The notes beneath the pieces were generated by a model. The model did no database searches. It was not told the origin of the DNA and saw nothing but the letters and a program-made list of their open reading frames with translations. The position numbers were made by a program, and so were the translations under genes. From Micrococcaceae bacterium Sec5.8 (GTDB taxonomy: Bacteria; Actinomycetota; Actinomycetes; Actinomycetales; Micrococcaceae): a stretch of 64,000 nucleotides of DNA. Positions 1-11,065 of the stretch are shown piece after piece (the stretch's first letter is position 1; each line of letters opens with the position of its first letter). The DNA lies in NCBI GenBank assembly GCA_039636775.1, contig CP143429.1:620001-684000 (forward strand). Direction: 5' to 3'.

Positions 1-78
1 TACCGTGAAGTCACTTCAGCGAACGTCCGGATCGAAACAGTAGGAGTCGTGCGCCATGCAGAACCGCTTTCGGCTTAA
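1..78 (+). CDS. flhA: flagellar export apparatus protein FlhA, C-terminal end (partial)
   Basis: The window opens inside an open frame that reads YREVTSANVRIETVGVV and stops at 76-78. This resembles the extreme C-terminus of FlhA, whose last strand usually reads like 'LSYNEI..DV.VEVVG'. FlhA is the membrane and cytosolic platform of the flagellar type III export gate. The next gene is FlhF-like and then comes csrA, which fits the end of a flagellar operon. Only 25 residues are visible, so the identification rests on a short match plus context. The stop lies 23 nt inside the next gene, which suggests translational coupling. Confidence 0.6.
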   Translation, partial: YREVTSANVRIETVGVVRHAEPLSA

Positions 79-1174
79 GGGCGCCTCGCTTGAGGAGATC
101 CGCCGCAAGGCGGAGCAGCAGCACGGCCCCGCCGCCCGCATCGTGTCCGCGGAACGCGTCATCAGCCCCGGCATCGCCGGTCTCTTCGCCGGCGACCGCT
201 ACGAGGCGGTGGTCGAGGTGGGACCGGAGCCGGTGACCGGCGAGGTGGCGCCCGATCCGGACGTCCTGGCCAGGGCCGCCCGTCCGACTCCTGGTCCGGC
301 CAGCGCCGCCCGCGCTGCGGTGCCCGCCAACACTGCGGCTGCTGCGGTGCCCGCGGGTTCGGTGCCCGCCGCTGCGGTGCCTGCCCACAATTTGCAGGGC
401 GCCGCGATCGCTGCCCTGCTTGACGAAGCCGACGCGGCCGAATTGAGCCTGCACCGGCCCGGCAACCCCGGACTTTCGACGGAATCCCCGGATTTCGCCG
501 AACTGCTTGAACAGCTCGGCGCCGGGCTCCGCGGCCCGGCCGCCGTCGCTCCGGCCGAAACCATCGCTCCGGCCCGGCGCGGGCAGGCCGGGGAACGCGC
601 CGCCGGGGCCCGGCGCGTGGCGCCGGACCACCAGGCGCCGGACGCCCGGCAGACGGCGGCGCCGGCCCCCGCCGTCGTACGCATGCCGGCGCCGGCACCG
701 CTCAGCGGAACCGGGGACCTGGTGCTGCTCGTGGGACTTGGCGACGACGCGCTGGACACTGCCCTGGCCATGTCCACCGCAGCCGGCGGCGCCGACGTGC
801 GCACGGCGGGGAAGCTGTCCGCTTACGGTCACCTGCACGTGGAAGGCCGGCAGGGCGCGACGGCGGCCCGCGCCCACGCAGTCGTCACGGAACGGACCGC
901 TCTGGTGGCCTTCGGCTTGGGTAAGGCCCGCGACGCCCTCGCCCGGCTCCAACCGATCGGCGCTTTGTCCGCAGACCAGGTCTGGGTGGTGGTCGACGCC
1001 GGGCGGAAGCCGGAGGACACCGCGCGCTGGGTGGGCGTGCTCGCCGCGCAACTGGACATCGCTGCGGTGGCAGTGGTCGGGGCCACCGAGACCGCATCGC
1101 CGGAAACGGTTAATGCGCTGGGGCTGCCGGTGGGCTGGATCGACTCGGCTCCGGCACACCCGGCCAGGACCTGA
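56..1174 (+). CDS. FlhF-like protein lacking a recognisable P-loop
   Basis: A 372-residue protein. The start ATG at 56 has AGGAG at 42-46. Residues 1-55 (with 'HGPAARIVSAERV') resemble the N-terminal domain of the flagellar SRP-type GTPase FlhF, where 'LGPDAVILS' is typical. A Pro/Ala-rich linker follows to about residue 230. The C-terminal part keeps the skeleton of an SRP-GTPase core: a hydrophobic strand 'LVLLVGLG', a 'VVVDAGRKPEDTARW' segment where FlhF has DTAGR, and 'ETASPETVNALGLPVGWI' where FlhF has 'ETTSLG..LN.....LPLSY'. There is no GxxxxGK(S/T) Walker A motif, so GTP hydrolysis is doubtful. It sits between the flhA end and csrA. A role in flagellar placement or number is inferred; a lineage-specific hypothetical protein is the alternative. 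Confidence 0.6.
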   Translation: MQNRFRLKGASLEEIRRKAEQQHGPAARIVSAERVISPGIAGLFAGDRYEAVVEVGPEPVTGEVAPDPDVLARAARPTPGPASAARAAVPANTAAAAVPAGSVPAAAVPAHNLQGAAIAALLDEADAAELSLHRPGNPGLSTESPDFAELLEQLGAGLRGPAAVAPAETIAPARRGQAGERAAGARRVAPDHQAPDARQTAAPAPAVVRMPAPAPLSGTGDLVLLVGLGDDALDTALAMSTAAGGADVRTAGKLSAYGHLHVEGRQGATAARAHAVVTERTALVAFGLGKARDALARLQPIGALSADQVWVVVDAGRKPEDTARWVGVLAAQLDIAAVAVVGATETASPETVNALGLPVGWIDSAPAHPART

Positions 1175-1248
1175 GATGGCCGGCACTTACCGCGCAACTG
1201 CCGCCGGATTCGTCGGCCGCCCTGCACCGCGAAGGGTAGATTGAGAGA

Positions 1249-1521
1249 ATGCTGGTACTAACACGCAAGCCGGGCGAACAGATCATGATCGGCGACGGGA
1301 TCGTCATCACGGTTCTGGAAGGCCGTGGTGACGGTGTTCGGATAGGCATCGAGGCGCCCCGTGGGGTGCCGATCCAACGCCGCGAAGTCATCGAAGCCAT
1401 TGCCGCCGCGAACCTGGCGGCAGCGCAAGCCGGTGCGGAGGCCGGCCCGGGGGCCGAGGATGCGCTGCGCGGGCTGGTCCCGCCGGCGCCCGCCACCAAG
1501 CCCACCGCCGGCACGGACTGA
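1249..1521 (+). CDS. csrA: carbon storage regulator CsrA (RNA-binding translational regulator)
   Basis: A 90-residue protein beginning MLVLTRKPGEQIMIGD with 'VRIGIEAPRGVPIQRREV' after it, the hallmark of CsrA. CsrA dimers bind GGA in mRNA leaders, and in Gram-positive flagellar loci they repress flagellin translation and are antagonised by FliW. The usual core is about 60 residues; this one carries an extra Ala/Pro-rich tail from about residue 60. It lies 74 nt after the FlhF-like gene and converges with the FlgN-like gene. No fliW is visible in the window. Confidence 0.93.
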   Translation: MLVLTRKPGEQIMIGDGIVITVLEGRGDGVRIGIEAPRGVPIQRREVIEAIAAANLAAAQAGAEAGPGAEDALRGLVPPAPATKPTAGTD

Positions 1522-1554
1522 CAACCGGGCGGGGCCATTCCCGCCTGCGGGCGA

Positions 1555-2115
1555 TCAGTCGACGGTGCCGTCGAGGTAGCGGGCCAGCGCCGGCTGGGCC
1601 GTCCGGCCGATCACGGCGAGGGCGTACTCTATGGTGCCGGCCATCGTCAGCTGATCGAGCACCTGGGTTGTGTCAGCGGGCTGCCTGGCGCCGTCCTCGG
1701 CCCGGCCGCCGGACGTGGCGGCCGCGTGCCGTACCCCCAGGCCCCGCAGGGTGTCTTCGTTGGTGCGGGCAGCGGCGCTGAGCTTATCGAGCGAGATGCG
1801 CAGAGTATCCAAGTGATCCCGCAGGATTTCAGGCCAGGTCCCGGCGGGAGCCCCGCCGATGAGTTCAAGCAGCGTCGCGTGGTCCGGCAAGCCCCATTCG
1901 GCCGCGATTGCCGCCGACTCCACGCTCCGGGCGAGCGCTTCAAAGCGAAGGCGTTCCAGGACACCCTCCACTTCGGCGGCCGTAAAGCTCAGCCACTGAA
2001 GGTTTCCTGCCTCGAGATGGAGCCGCTGGGTTTCCAGCCTGAACAACAGCAGTTCCAACTGGCGGCGCTCCTGCCACAAAGCTGCCGAAAGATCACCTGC
2101 ACCCATGGGCCCCAT
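1555..2115 (-). CDS. FlgN-like flagellar chaperone (putative)
   Basis: A 186-residue, mostly helical protein with a leucine-rich N-terminus ('LWQERRQLELLLFRLETQRLHLEAG'-like pattern) typical of FlgN, the export chaperone of the hook-associated proteins FlgK and FlgL. It is transcribed away from fliA and convergent with csrA. The frame stays open to 2259, but the first stretch has no helical character, so the start is placed at the ATG ending at 2115; the ATG ending at 2106 is also possible. FlgN is poorly conserved in sequence, so the name relies on helical pattern, size and flagellar context. No flgK or flgL is next to it. Confidence 0.5.
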   Translation of the reverse strand: MGPMGAGDLSAALWQERRQLELLLFRLETQRLHLEAGNLQWLSFTAAEVEGVLERLRFEALARSVESAAIAAEWGLPDHATLLELIGGAPAGTWPEILRDHLDTLRISLDKLSAAARTNEDTLRGLGVRHAAATSGGRAEDGARQPADTTQVLDQLTMAGTIEYALAVIGRTAQPALARYLDGTVD

Positions 2116-2328
2116 TCCCGTTGCTGCCCCGGCCGAAGGCGTTACCGCAATTTCAGCCAAGCTTTGTCCTGAGATTACACGCAGAAAGTGCCTCGGGTGA
2201 TAAGTTTCGTTTTGGGTGCTGCGCCCGGGTTTTGAACACCGACTTCCTGGGGGAGGCACGGGGCCCGTTCAGGGTATGGCTCATCGTTTTCAAGGCTTCC
2301 GGATCCTGTCTCATGGGGGGACAAACTA

Positions 2329-3147
2329 TTGAATCGCGTGGAACGCAACGAGATGGTCACACAGCATCTTCCGCTGGTGGGCTACCTCGTTTCAGATTTG
2401 TGCTCGAAAGCGTCACATCTTTCCCGTGATGACTTGGCGTCTGCCGGCGCCATCGCCCTGATTACGTCAGCGGACTCCTTCGACCCGGACCTCGGTGTGC
2501 CCTTTGGGGCTTTCGCCCGGCGGCGGATTCTGGGGGCCTTCGCCGACGAGATGCGCGCCAGCGACTGGGCCACGCGCTCGGCGCGGCGCCGCATCAAAGA
2601 AACAATGTCGGTCCAGGAGACCCTTGCCGCGGCCCTCGGACGCACCCCCAGCGTTGATGAGATTGCCTCGGCCCTGGGCGTCCAGCAGAGCGTTGTGGAG
2701 GCAGCCCTCGCCGACGCGTCGCGCACCCTGACTCCGCTGGACGAAGCCGTGGTGGACACCTTGGCCGCCGAGACCCTGACCCCGGAACTCTCCGTTCTTG
2801 CGGACGAACGGCTCCAGTACCTCCGCGCGGCGGTCAAATCCCTGCCTGAACGGATGCGCTTCGTCGTCGAGGAGATCTACTTTGGCGACAGGACCGTCAA
2901 GGACCTTGCCGCCGAACTCGGCTCAACCCACGCAGCGGTGTCCCAACAGCGCGCCGAGGCGATCCGGCTGATGCGGGACGGGCTGACCGCCCACTACGCA
3001 GACGATCCCGGACAGGGCTTCAAGCCCCAGTCCCGGATAACGCCGAAACGCCGCAACGACTACCTCTCCCAGCTGGCGGAAGCCACAGCCGGGGGCATCA
3101 CGAAAGCCATCTTCCCGCAAGGTCCCCTGCTCAACAAGGCTGTGTGA
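2329..3147 (+). CDS. fliA: flagellar RNA polymerase sigma factor FliA/WhiG type (sigma-28)
   Basis: A 272-residue sigma-70 family protein with regions 2, 3 and 4. Region 2 includes 'LIT..DSFDPDLGVPFGAFARRRILGAFADEMR', close to the FliA pattern 'FDP.rg..F..YA..RIrGAmlDelR'. Region 3 carries 'RTPSVDEIASALGV', and region 4 carries 'LPERMRFVVEEIYFGDRTVKDLAAELG' with 'THAAVSQQRAEAIRLMR'. The start is a TTG preceded by a run of six G (2315-2320) at 8-nt spacing. The protein should direct RNA polymerase to late flagellar and motility promoters. A C-terminal extension of about 40 residues beyond region 4 is unusual. Confidence 0.85.
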   Translation: MNRVERNEMVTQHLPLVGYLVSDLCSKASHLSRDDLASAGAIALITSADSFDPDLGVPFGAFARRRILGAFADEMRASDWATRSARRRIKETMSVQETLAAALGRTPSVDEIASALGVQQSVVEAALADASRTLTPLDEAVVDTLAAETLTPELSVLADERLQYLRAAVKSLPERMRFVVEEIYFGDRTVKDLAAELGSTHAAVSQQRAEAIRLMRDGLTAHYADDPGQGFKPQSRITPKRRNDYLSQLAEATAGGITKAIFPQGPLLNKAV

Positions 3148-3175
3148 GCGCCTCCAGGGGAACCGCCCCGGCAGG

Positions 3176-3193
3176 TACTAAGCGGACTTAGTA
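3176..3193. promoter_or_regulatory. 18-bp palindrome upstream of dps (possible operator)
   Basis: The sequence TACTAAG-cgga-CTTAGTA is a perfect 7-bp inverted repeat in an AT-richer patch of the 177-nt gap between fliA and dps. It has no U-tract, so it looks more like a protein-binding site than a terminator. The binding regulator is unknown. Confidence 0.4.
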
Positions 3194-3324
3194 AGCTGAT
3201 CGAGAAATTCCCCGGGACCGTCGCCCGGCGTCGACGGCCTGCGGTAGCGTCGAGGCATCGGATTTGGCGATACCGGGCGCGGCAGCAATGTGCGCGGCCG
3301 GCCCGGACTTACTCAGGAGGACGC

Positions 3325-3804
3325 ATGAAAGCAACACCTACCCTCACAAAAAACCTGCAGGCCGTGCTCGTGGACCTGATCGAACTGCACCTCCAGGGCA
3401 AGCAGGCGCACTGGAACATCGTTGGAACGAACTTCCGCGACCTGCACCTTCAGCTGGATGAGATCATCGAAGCCGCCCGGGCCTTCGCGGACGACCTTGC
3501 CGAGCGCATGCGCGCCCTCCACGCCCTCCCGGACGGCCGCAGCTCCACCGTTTCCAAGTCGACCTCGCTGGCCGAGTTCCCGAACGGCTTGATCAACACC
3601 AAGGACGCCATCGAGCGGATCGTTGCGGCCCTCGAAGCTGCCGTCGGCACCATGCGCGAAGTCCACGACGCGGTGGACGAAGAAGATCCCACCACCGCTG
3701 ACCTGTTGCACGCCTTCATTGCCAAGCTGGAGCAGTACGCCTGGATGGTCAACGCCGAGACGATGCGGGCCACCGCCGACGTCACGACGGCGAAGGGCAA
3801 GTAG
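3325..3804 (+). CDS. dps: Dps family DNA-binding ferritin-like protein
   Basis: A 159-residue four-helix protein with the Dps ferroxidase signature: His in 'KQAHWNIVG', then 'FRDLHLQLDEI' with the conserved His, Asp and Glu. Dps dodecamers oxidise and store iron and protect DNA from Fenton chemistry in stationary phase or oxidative stress. The start ATG has AGGAGGA at about 3315-3321. It is a single-gene unit with a palindrome upstream and a strong hairpin downstream. The length matches the family. Confidence 0.93.
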   Translation: MKATPTLTKNLQAVLVDLIELHLQGKQAHWNIVGTNFRDLHLQLDEIIEAARAFADDLAERMRALHALPDGRSSTVSKSTSLAEFPNGLINTKDAIERIVAALEAAVGTMREVHDAVDEEDPTTADLLHAFIAKLEQYAWMVNAETMRATADVTTAKGK

Positions 3805-3834
3805 CCTTTCGGCTGCGCCCTACGGGATATGCAC

Positions 3835-3869
3835 AGCGCCCGGCACCGGTTTTCCCGGCGCCGGGCGCT
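3835..3869. terminator. bidirectional terminator hairpin between dps and the MFS gene
   Basis: A perfect 10-bp stem (agcgcccggc with gccgggcgct) closes a loop that itself can pair CCGG with CCGG. It lies between the convergent ends of dps and the efflux pump gene. There is no long U-tract. Confidence 0.7.
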
Positions 3870-3921
3870 CTGCAGTTAAGCAGCATCCAGCCTGCGTAGA
3901 CTTCCGGCTCCGGCGCCCGGG

Positions 3922-5532
3922 CTAGTTCGCGGTCGGCACTTTCCGCAGGACGACGCCAGCGAGCACCGACGCGCCGGCCATGAGCACCAGGGCGATGGTG
4001 GCCGTGATGTGCACGCCGGAATCGAAAGCGGTCCGCGCGGCTGTCATCACAGCCTCCGCCAGGGGCCCCGGCAGCGCCTGGGCCAGTTCCACGGCACCGG
4101 CCAGGGTCTCACCGGCCTGGGTGGTCACGGCAGCGGGGGCTGCTTCGGCGGCGCCGGCGGGGAGCCGAAGATTCCCCTGGTAGGAGGCTGTCAGGATCGA
4201 ACCCAGGATGGCGGTGCCCAGGAGGGACCCGACTTCGTAGCCGGTCTCGGAGATCGCGGCGGCTGCGCCGGACTTCTCGGCCGGCGCAGCCCCGAGGATG
4301 AGGTCGTTGGAGATGGTTTCGGCGGCACCGACGCCCAGGCACAGCACCAGCAGGGCAGCCAGCAACAGCGCCGGGCCGTGGCCATGATCGCCGAACGCCA
4401 CCAGGAAATAGCCGGCGGCGCTCAGCAGCAACCCGCCCGCCACTACGAACCCGGGGCGGACCTTCTTCACCAGAGGCACCACCAGCAGTCCAGCCAGTAC
4501 GGTGGCGATGAGGGCGGGGACCATGGCGACACCGGACTCCGACGGCGACTGCCCCTCGATCAGTTGCAGGTGCTGGGCGAGGAAAAGAATGAAGCCGTTG
4601 AAGGAGAACAGCGCCAGGACGTTCGCAATGATGGCGGTGCTGAAGACCCGGTTGCCGAAGAGGCTGAGGTCCAGCAAGGGGGCCGTGCGGTTCCGGGCAC
4701 CCGACGCCGCCAGGAGGTGCCGCTGGCGCCGGACGAAAACGTACCCCATGAGCAGGCCGAAGGCGATGGCCCCCAATGGTTCCGCCGCAGGACCATGCGT
4801 GGCCAGGACTTTGATGCCGTAGACCACCGGGACCATCACCAGCAGGGACAGAAGGATGCTCGGCAGATCCACCCGGCCCGGGTTGGGGTCGCGGGATTCC
4901 GGGATGAGGGCCGGGCCGAGCGCCAGCAGGGGCAGGATGATCGGCACGGCCACCAGGAGAACCGCGCCCCACCAGAAGTGTTCCACCAGCCAGCCGCCGA
5001 AGATCGGGCCCAGAGCCGCGCCACCGGAGAATCCGGCTGCCCAGATGGCCACTGCCAGCCGGCGCCGGTTGGGCTCGGGAAAGATGTTGCGGATCAGGGA
5101 CAAGGTGGAGGGCATCAGCATGGCCCCGAAGAACCCCAGCCCGGCGCGGCCAGCAATCAGCCACTCGGCGCTGGGGGCAAACGCTGTGACCGCCGAGACG
5201 GCAGCGAATCCGGTGCTGCCGATGAAAAGCAGCCGGCGGCGCCCGATCCTGTCGCCCAAGCTGCCCATCGCCACCAGGAGTCCCGCGAGGACCAGGGGAT
5301 AGGCGTCCACAATCCAGAGCAGTTCCACGCCGGAGGCGTCGAGGCTGCGCGCGATTGCCGGCAGCGCGAAGGTCAATGCGGTGTTATCGACGGCCACGAG
5401 CAGCACCGGGAACATCAACAGGGCCAGCGCCAGCCAGTCGCGCCAGGGCGCCCGCGTCGGCCGGGTCACCGTTGATCCGGCGTCCGGGCCGGGGGTGCCG
5501 GGGTGGCTGGTGGTGGCGGCAGTGTTGCTCAT
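3922..5532 (-). CDS. MFS drug efflux transporter, DHA2 (QacA/SmvA-like) family
   Basis: A 536-residue integral membrane protein with about 14 hydrophobic segments, the DHA2 topology. Motif A appears as 'GSLGDRIGRRRLL' after the second helix, and the acidic residue of DHA2 helix 1 is in 'LLVAVDNTALTFALP'. The family exports cationic dyes, biocides and antibiotics by proton antiport. It is divergent from a TetR repressor, with a perfect 26-bp palindrome in the shared promoter, so it is very probably the repressor's target. The palindrome lies just upstream of the ATG. Confidence 0.9.
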   Translation of the reverse strand: MSNTAATTSHPGTPGPDAGSTVTRPTRAPWRDWLALALLMFPVLLVAVDNTALTFALPAIARSLDASGVELLWIVDAYPLVLAGLLVAMGSLGDRIGRRRLLFIGSTGFAAVSAVTAFAPSAEWLIAGRAGLGFFGAMLMPSTLSLIRNIFPEPNRRRLAVAIWAAGFSGGAALGPIFGGWLVEHFWWGAVLLVAVPIILPLLALGPALIPESRDPNPGRVDLPSILLSLLVMVPVVYGIKVLATHGPAAEPLGAIAFGLLMGYVFVRRQRHLLAASGARNRTAPLLDLSLFGNRVFSTAIIANVLALFSFNGFILFLAQHLQLIEGQSPSESGVAMVPALIATVLAGLLVVPLVKKVRPGFVVAGGLLLSAAGYFLVAFGDHGHGPALLLAALLVLCLGVGAAETISNDLILGAAPAEKSGAAAAISETGYEVGSLLGTAILGSILTASYQGNLRLPAGAAEAAPAAVTTQAGETLAGAVELAQALPGPLAEAVMTAARTAFDSGVHITATIALVLMAGASVLAGVVLRKVPTAN

Positions 5533-5538
5533 GACAAT

Positions 5539-5564
5539 AACTATACCGTCTGGACGGTATAGTT
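5539..5564. promoter_or_regulatory. 26-bp palindromic TetR operator in the divergent promoter
   Basis: A perfect 12-bp inverted repeat, AACTATACCGTC with GACGGTATAGTT around a TG spacer. It begins 6 bp upstream of the MFS start codon and lies about 52 bp upstream of the preferred TetR start. It contains TATACCGTC/GACGGTATA, the type of site seen for QacR and TetR-class repressors. Binding would block both promoters. Confidence 0.85.
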
Positions 5565-5616
5565 AGGAAATGCAGTGTTTACCGGTCGGCGCCCGCAGCG
5601 GGGCAAGATAGGAGCC

Positions 5617-6156
5617 ATGGCCAGAAAACCCGTCGCCCGCGAAGCCGTCCTCGACGCGTTCGAATCCCTGTTGATTGAAGAGGGCGAACGCGCGGCGACG
5701 CTCGACGCCGTGGCCCGGCTCGCAGGCGTATCCAAGGGCGGGCTGCTCTACCACTTCCCCACCAAGGACGCGATGATCTCGGTCCTGCTGGAACGGCTGG
5801 ACCGGCTGCTCGCCGAGGACCTGGCAGCCATGGCCGCCGCACCGGAAGGCGCCGCGGCGTTCTTTATCAAGTCCTCTGTCTGGGCAGACACGCCGCTGGA
5901 TCGCGTTTTCGTCGCCGCGACCCGGCTCGCTGAAGTCGCCCACCAGGAGACCCTGCGCCGCATGGCCGCCGTCCAGGCGGCCTGGCTGGAGCTGCTGGCA
6001 ACCGATGTCGGCCCCGCCATGGCCAAGCCGGTCCTGTATATGGGGGACGGGCTCTACTTCAACGCCATGCTGGCCCGCGCGCCGGGCGGCTCACTCCCGG
6101 AGGTGGGCCCCGACGTCGAGGGCCTTCTCGCCGCACTCGACCGGCTCCGCGGTTAA
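5617..6156 (+). CDS. TetR/AcrR family transcriptional repressor of the divergent efflux pump
   Basis: A 179-residue protein. The N-terminal HTH (about residues 8-55) includes 'ATLDAVARLAGVSKGGLLYHFPTKDAMI', a textbook TetR recognition helix. The helical C-terminal domain should bind the inducer, and 'YMGDGLYFNAMLARAPGG' is typical of the QacR-like C-terminal family. The frame is open from a GTG at 5575, but the ATG at 5617 has AGGAG just upstream and removes a non-conserved basic extension, so it is preferred. The palindrome at 5539-5564 is the likely operator. Confidence 0.9.
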   Translation: MARKPVAREAVLDAFESLLIEEGERAATLDAVARLAGVSKGGLLYHFPTKDAMISVLLERLDRLLAEDLAAMAAAPEGAAAFFIKSSVWADTPLDRVFVAATRLAEVAHQETLRRMAAVQAAWLELLATDVGPAMAKPVLYMGDGLYFNAMLARAPGGSLPEVGPDVEGLLAALDRLRG

Positions 6157-6275
6157 GTCCGCGGGACGTGACGCTTCCGGACCCGCGCCCCGGGCGGAGG
6201 GTCCCTGTGTGTCATGCGAGAACAGGTTCCCGTCGCTGGTTTGCGGACGCAGCCCCGGCATAGGACAATGGAAGC

Positions 6276-6291
6276 TGTGACTGCGGTCACC
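6276..6291. promoter_or_regulatory. CRP/GlxR-like site upstream of the glycine cleavage operon
   Basis: TGTGACTGCGGTCACC matches the CRP/FNR-family pattern TGTGA-N6-TCACA at nine of ten consensus positions. It lies about 35 nt before the glycine riboswitch, so it would sit near the promoter. Assignment to a cAMP receptor-type regulator is inferred from the motif alone. Confidence 0.4.
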
Positions 6292-6311
6292 AGCAACTAA
6301 ATAGCCTTTGA

Positions 6312-6527
6312 TCTGCGGCGGGAGAGTCCTGCAAGTAGGTACAAGCAGGCGCCGTAGGAGCAAACCCTCCCCAGGAATCTCTCAGGCCCATGTACCGCCG
6401 CGGCAAGGCAACTCTGGAAAGCAGCAGGCACCCCAGCCGGGGTGCGGTGCTCACCGACGGTGCAAGCGGAGCCTCGCGAAAGCGGCTGCGCGGAAACTCT
6501 CAGGTCCAATACAGAGTGGGGAGGAAC
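6312..6527 (+). promoter_or_regulatory. tandem glycine riboswitch (gcvT element)
   Basis: Two consecutive aptamers are visible. The first starts 'GGCGGGAGAGTCC', contains 'GCCGTAGGAGCAAACCC' and ends with 'AATCTCTCAGGCCC' near 6376-6392. The second follows after a short linker, contains 'CACCGACGGTGCAAGC' and ends with 'GAAACTCTCAGGTCCA' near 6493-6508. The repeated CTCTCAGG blocks are diagnostic. It controls the glycine cleavage genes that start about 50 nt later. Members of this class usually switch genes on when glycine is abundant. I see no clear terminator between it and gcvP, so the mechanism may be translational. Confidence 0.93.
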
Positions 6528-6575
6528 CCGAATCAATGTGGCGTACCCTGCGCCGCCTTAGTTATGGAGTTCCTT

Positions 6576-9437
<2,862 letters not shown>

Positions 9438-9447
9438 GGATCACGAC

Positions 9448-10611
9448 ATGACTGAGAACTACACGGCCCTGTACGAAGAGCACAAAAAGCTCGGTGCGTC
9501 CTTCACGGACTTCGGCGGCTGGCAGATGCCGCTCAAGTACAGCTCCGAACTCGCCGAACACCACGCCGTCCGCAAATCCGCGGGCCTGTTCGATCTCTCC
9601 CACATGGGCGAAGTCTGGGTCACCGGGCCGGATGCCGCAGCGTTCCTGGACTACGCCCTCGTCGGCAGGATCTCCGCCATGGCGGTGGGCAAGGCCAAGT
9701 ACTCGCTGATCTGCAACGAGGACGGCGGCATCATCGATGACCTCATCACCTACCGCCGGCCGGCGGCGGCCGACGGCACCGATGCGTTTCTCGTGGTTCC
9801 CAACGCCGGCAACGCCAAGGCCGTGGCCGCGGCCCTGGCTGATCGTGCCCGTTCCGGCCAGGACGGCGGGTTCGACGTCACCGTCCGTGACGCCTCGGCC
9901 GAGATCTCGCTGATCGCGGTCCAGGGCCCCACAGCCGAGGCCATCCTGCTCCGCCTGGTTCCGGCCGCGCAGCACGAGCTGGTGACCGGTCTGAAGTACT
10001 ACGCCGCCGTCGAGGTCCCGTTCATGGTCGGCGGCGCCGGCCAGGAGCTGCTCCTGGCCCGCACCGGCTACACCGGTGAGGACGGCTTCGAAATCTTCGT
10101 GTCCAACGACGACGCCGCCGCCCTCTGGCAGGCGCTCATCGCCATCGCCGAGGACGGTGAGCTGACCCCTGCCGGTCTGGCCTCCCGCGACTCACTCCGG
10201 CTCGAGGCCGGCATGCCGCTCTACGGCAACGAACTCTCGCTCGAGGGGGACCCGTTCGCCGCCGGACTGGGTCCCGTCGTCGCGCTGTCCAAGGACGGCG
10301 ACTTCGTCGGCAAAACGGCGCTCGCCGCGAAGAAAGAAGCAGGGGCAGGGACAACCAGCGGCCGCAAGCTTGTCGGGCTCAAGGGTCTCGGCCGGCGCGC
10401 CGGCCGCGGCCACTACCCGGTCCTGAAGGACGGCAGCGTGGTTGGCGAAGTTACCTCCGGCCAGCCGAGCCCGACCCTCGGCTACCCGGTGGCGATGGCC
10501 TACGTCGCCGTCGAGCTCGCCGAACCGGGCACCGCCCTGGACATCGACCTGCGCGGCAAGACAGAGCCCTTCGAAGTCGTAGCATTGCCCTTTTACAAGC
10601 GCCAAAAGTAG
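9448..10611 (+). CDS. gcvT: aminomethyltransferase, T-protein of glycine cleavage
   Basis: A 387-residue tetrahydrofolate-dependent enzyme that releases ammonia from the aminomethyl-lipoyl arm and makes 5,10-methylene-THF. Characteristic segments are '[30 protein letters not shown]', '[14 protein letters not shown]' and '[16 protein letters not shown]'. The ATG at 9448 is preceded by AAGGA; an earlier in-frame ATG at 9427 lies inside gcvP. It lies 10 nt after gcvP and belongs to the riboswitch operon. Confidence 0.96.
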   Translation: MTENYTALYEEHKKLGASFTDFGGWQMPLKYSSELAEHHAVRKSAGLFDLSHMGEVWVTGPDAAAFLDYALVGRISAMAVGKAKYSLICNEDGGIIDDLITYRRPAAADGTDAFLVVPNAGNAKAVAAALADRARSGQDGGFDVTVRDASAEISLIAVQGPTAEAILLRLVPAAQHELVTGLKYYAAVEVPFMVGGAGQELLLARTGYTGEDGFEIFVSNDDAAALWQALIAIAEDGELTPAGLASRDSLRLEAGMPLYGNELSLEGDPFAAGLGPVVALSKDGDFVGKTALAAKKEAGAGTTSGRKLVGLKGLGRRAGRGHYPVLKDGSVVGEVTSGQPSPTLGYPVAMAYVAVELAEPGTALDIDLRGKTEPFEVVALPFYKRQK

Positions 10612-10669
10612 TTCCGCCCCGGCCACAATGGTTGTGGTCCACGACGTTCAACTCAAAAAGGAAAAACAC

Positions 10670-11065
10670 ATGGCAAAAGTTGCACCTGAACTGCAGTACT
10701 CCGAGGAACACGAGTGGGTTGCCCGGGACTCCGGTGACACCGGATCGAACATCGTGTCGATCGGCATCTCCGCCGTCGCCACGGACGCCCTGGGCGACAT
10801 CGTCTACGTTGACCTGCCGGAAGTTGGCTCCGTGGTAGCCGCGGGGGAGACGTGCGGCGAGGTCGAGTCGACCAAGTCGGTGTCCGACTTGTACGCCCCC
10901 GTCACCGGCGAGGTCACTGAAACCAACCCCGCCGTCGTCGAGGACCCCGCCCTGATCAACTCCGATCCTTACGGTGCCGGCTGGCTCTTCAAGGTGGCCG
11001 CGGTTTCCGAGGGCCCGTTGCTCTCGGCCGAGGAATACGCGTCCAAGAACGGTGGCGAGCTGTGA
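10670..11065 (+). CDS. gcvH: glycine cleavage system H protein (lipoyl carrier)
   Basis: A 131-residue lipoyl-domain protein. The lipoylated lysine is in '[15 protein letters not shown]', and 'YSEEHEW' at the start is family-typical. It shuttles the aminomethyl intermediate between P, T and L proteins. The ATG at 10670 has AAGGAA; the open frame from 10628 is not needed. Its stop overlaps the glyA GTG by 4 nt, so the two are translationally coupled. Confidence 0.96.
   Translation: MAKVAPELQYSEEHEWVARDSGDTGSNIVSIGISAVATDALGDIVYVDLPEVGSVVAAGETCGEVESTKSVSDLYAPVTGEVTETNPAVVEDPALINSDPYGAGWLFKVAAVSEGPLLSAEEYASKNGGEL

Noticed and set aside
4009..5475. A 488-codon open frame antisense to the MFS gene
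   Set aside because: Gln/His/Gly-rich composition typical of reverse-strand membrane protein genes.
6390..6575. An N-terminal extension of GcvP
   Set aside because: The extra codons are the glycine riboswitch; the product is not GcvP-like and a better start with ribosome-binding site is at 6576.
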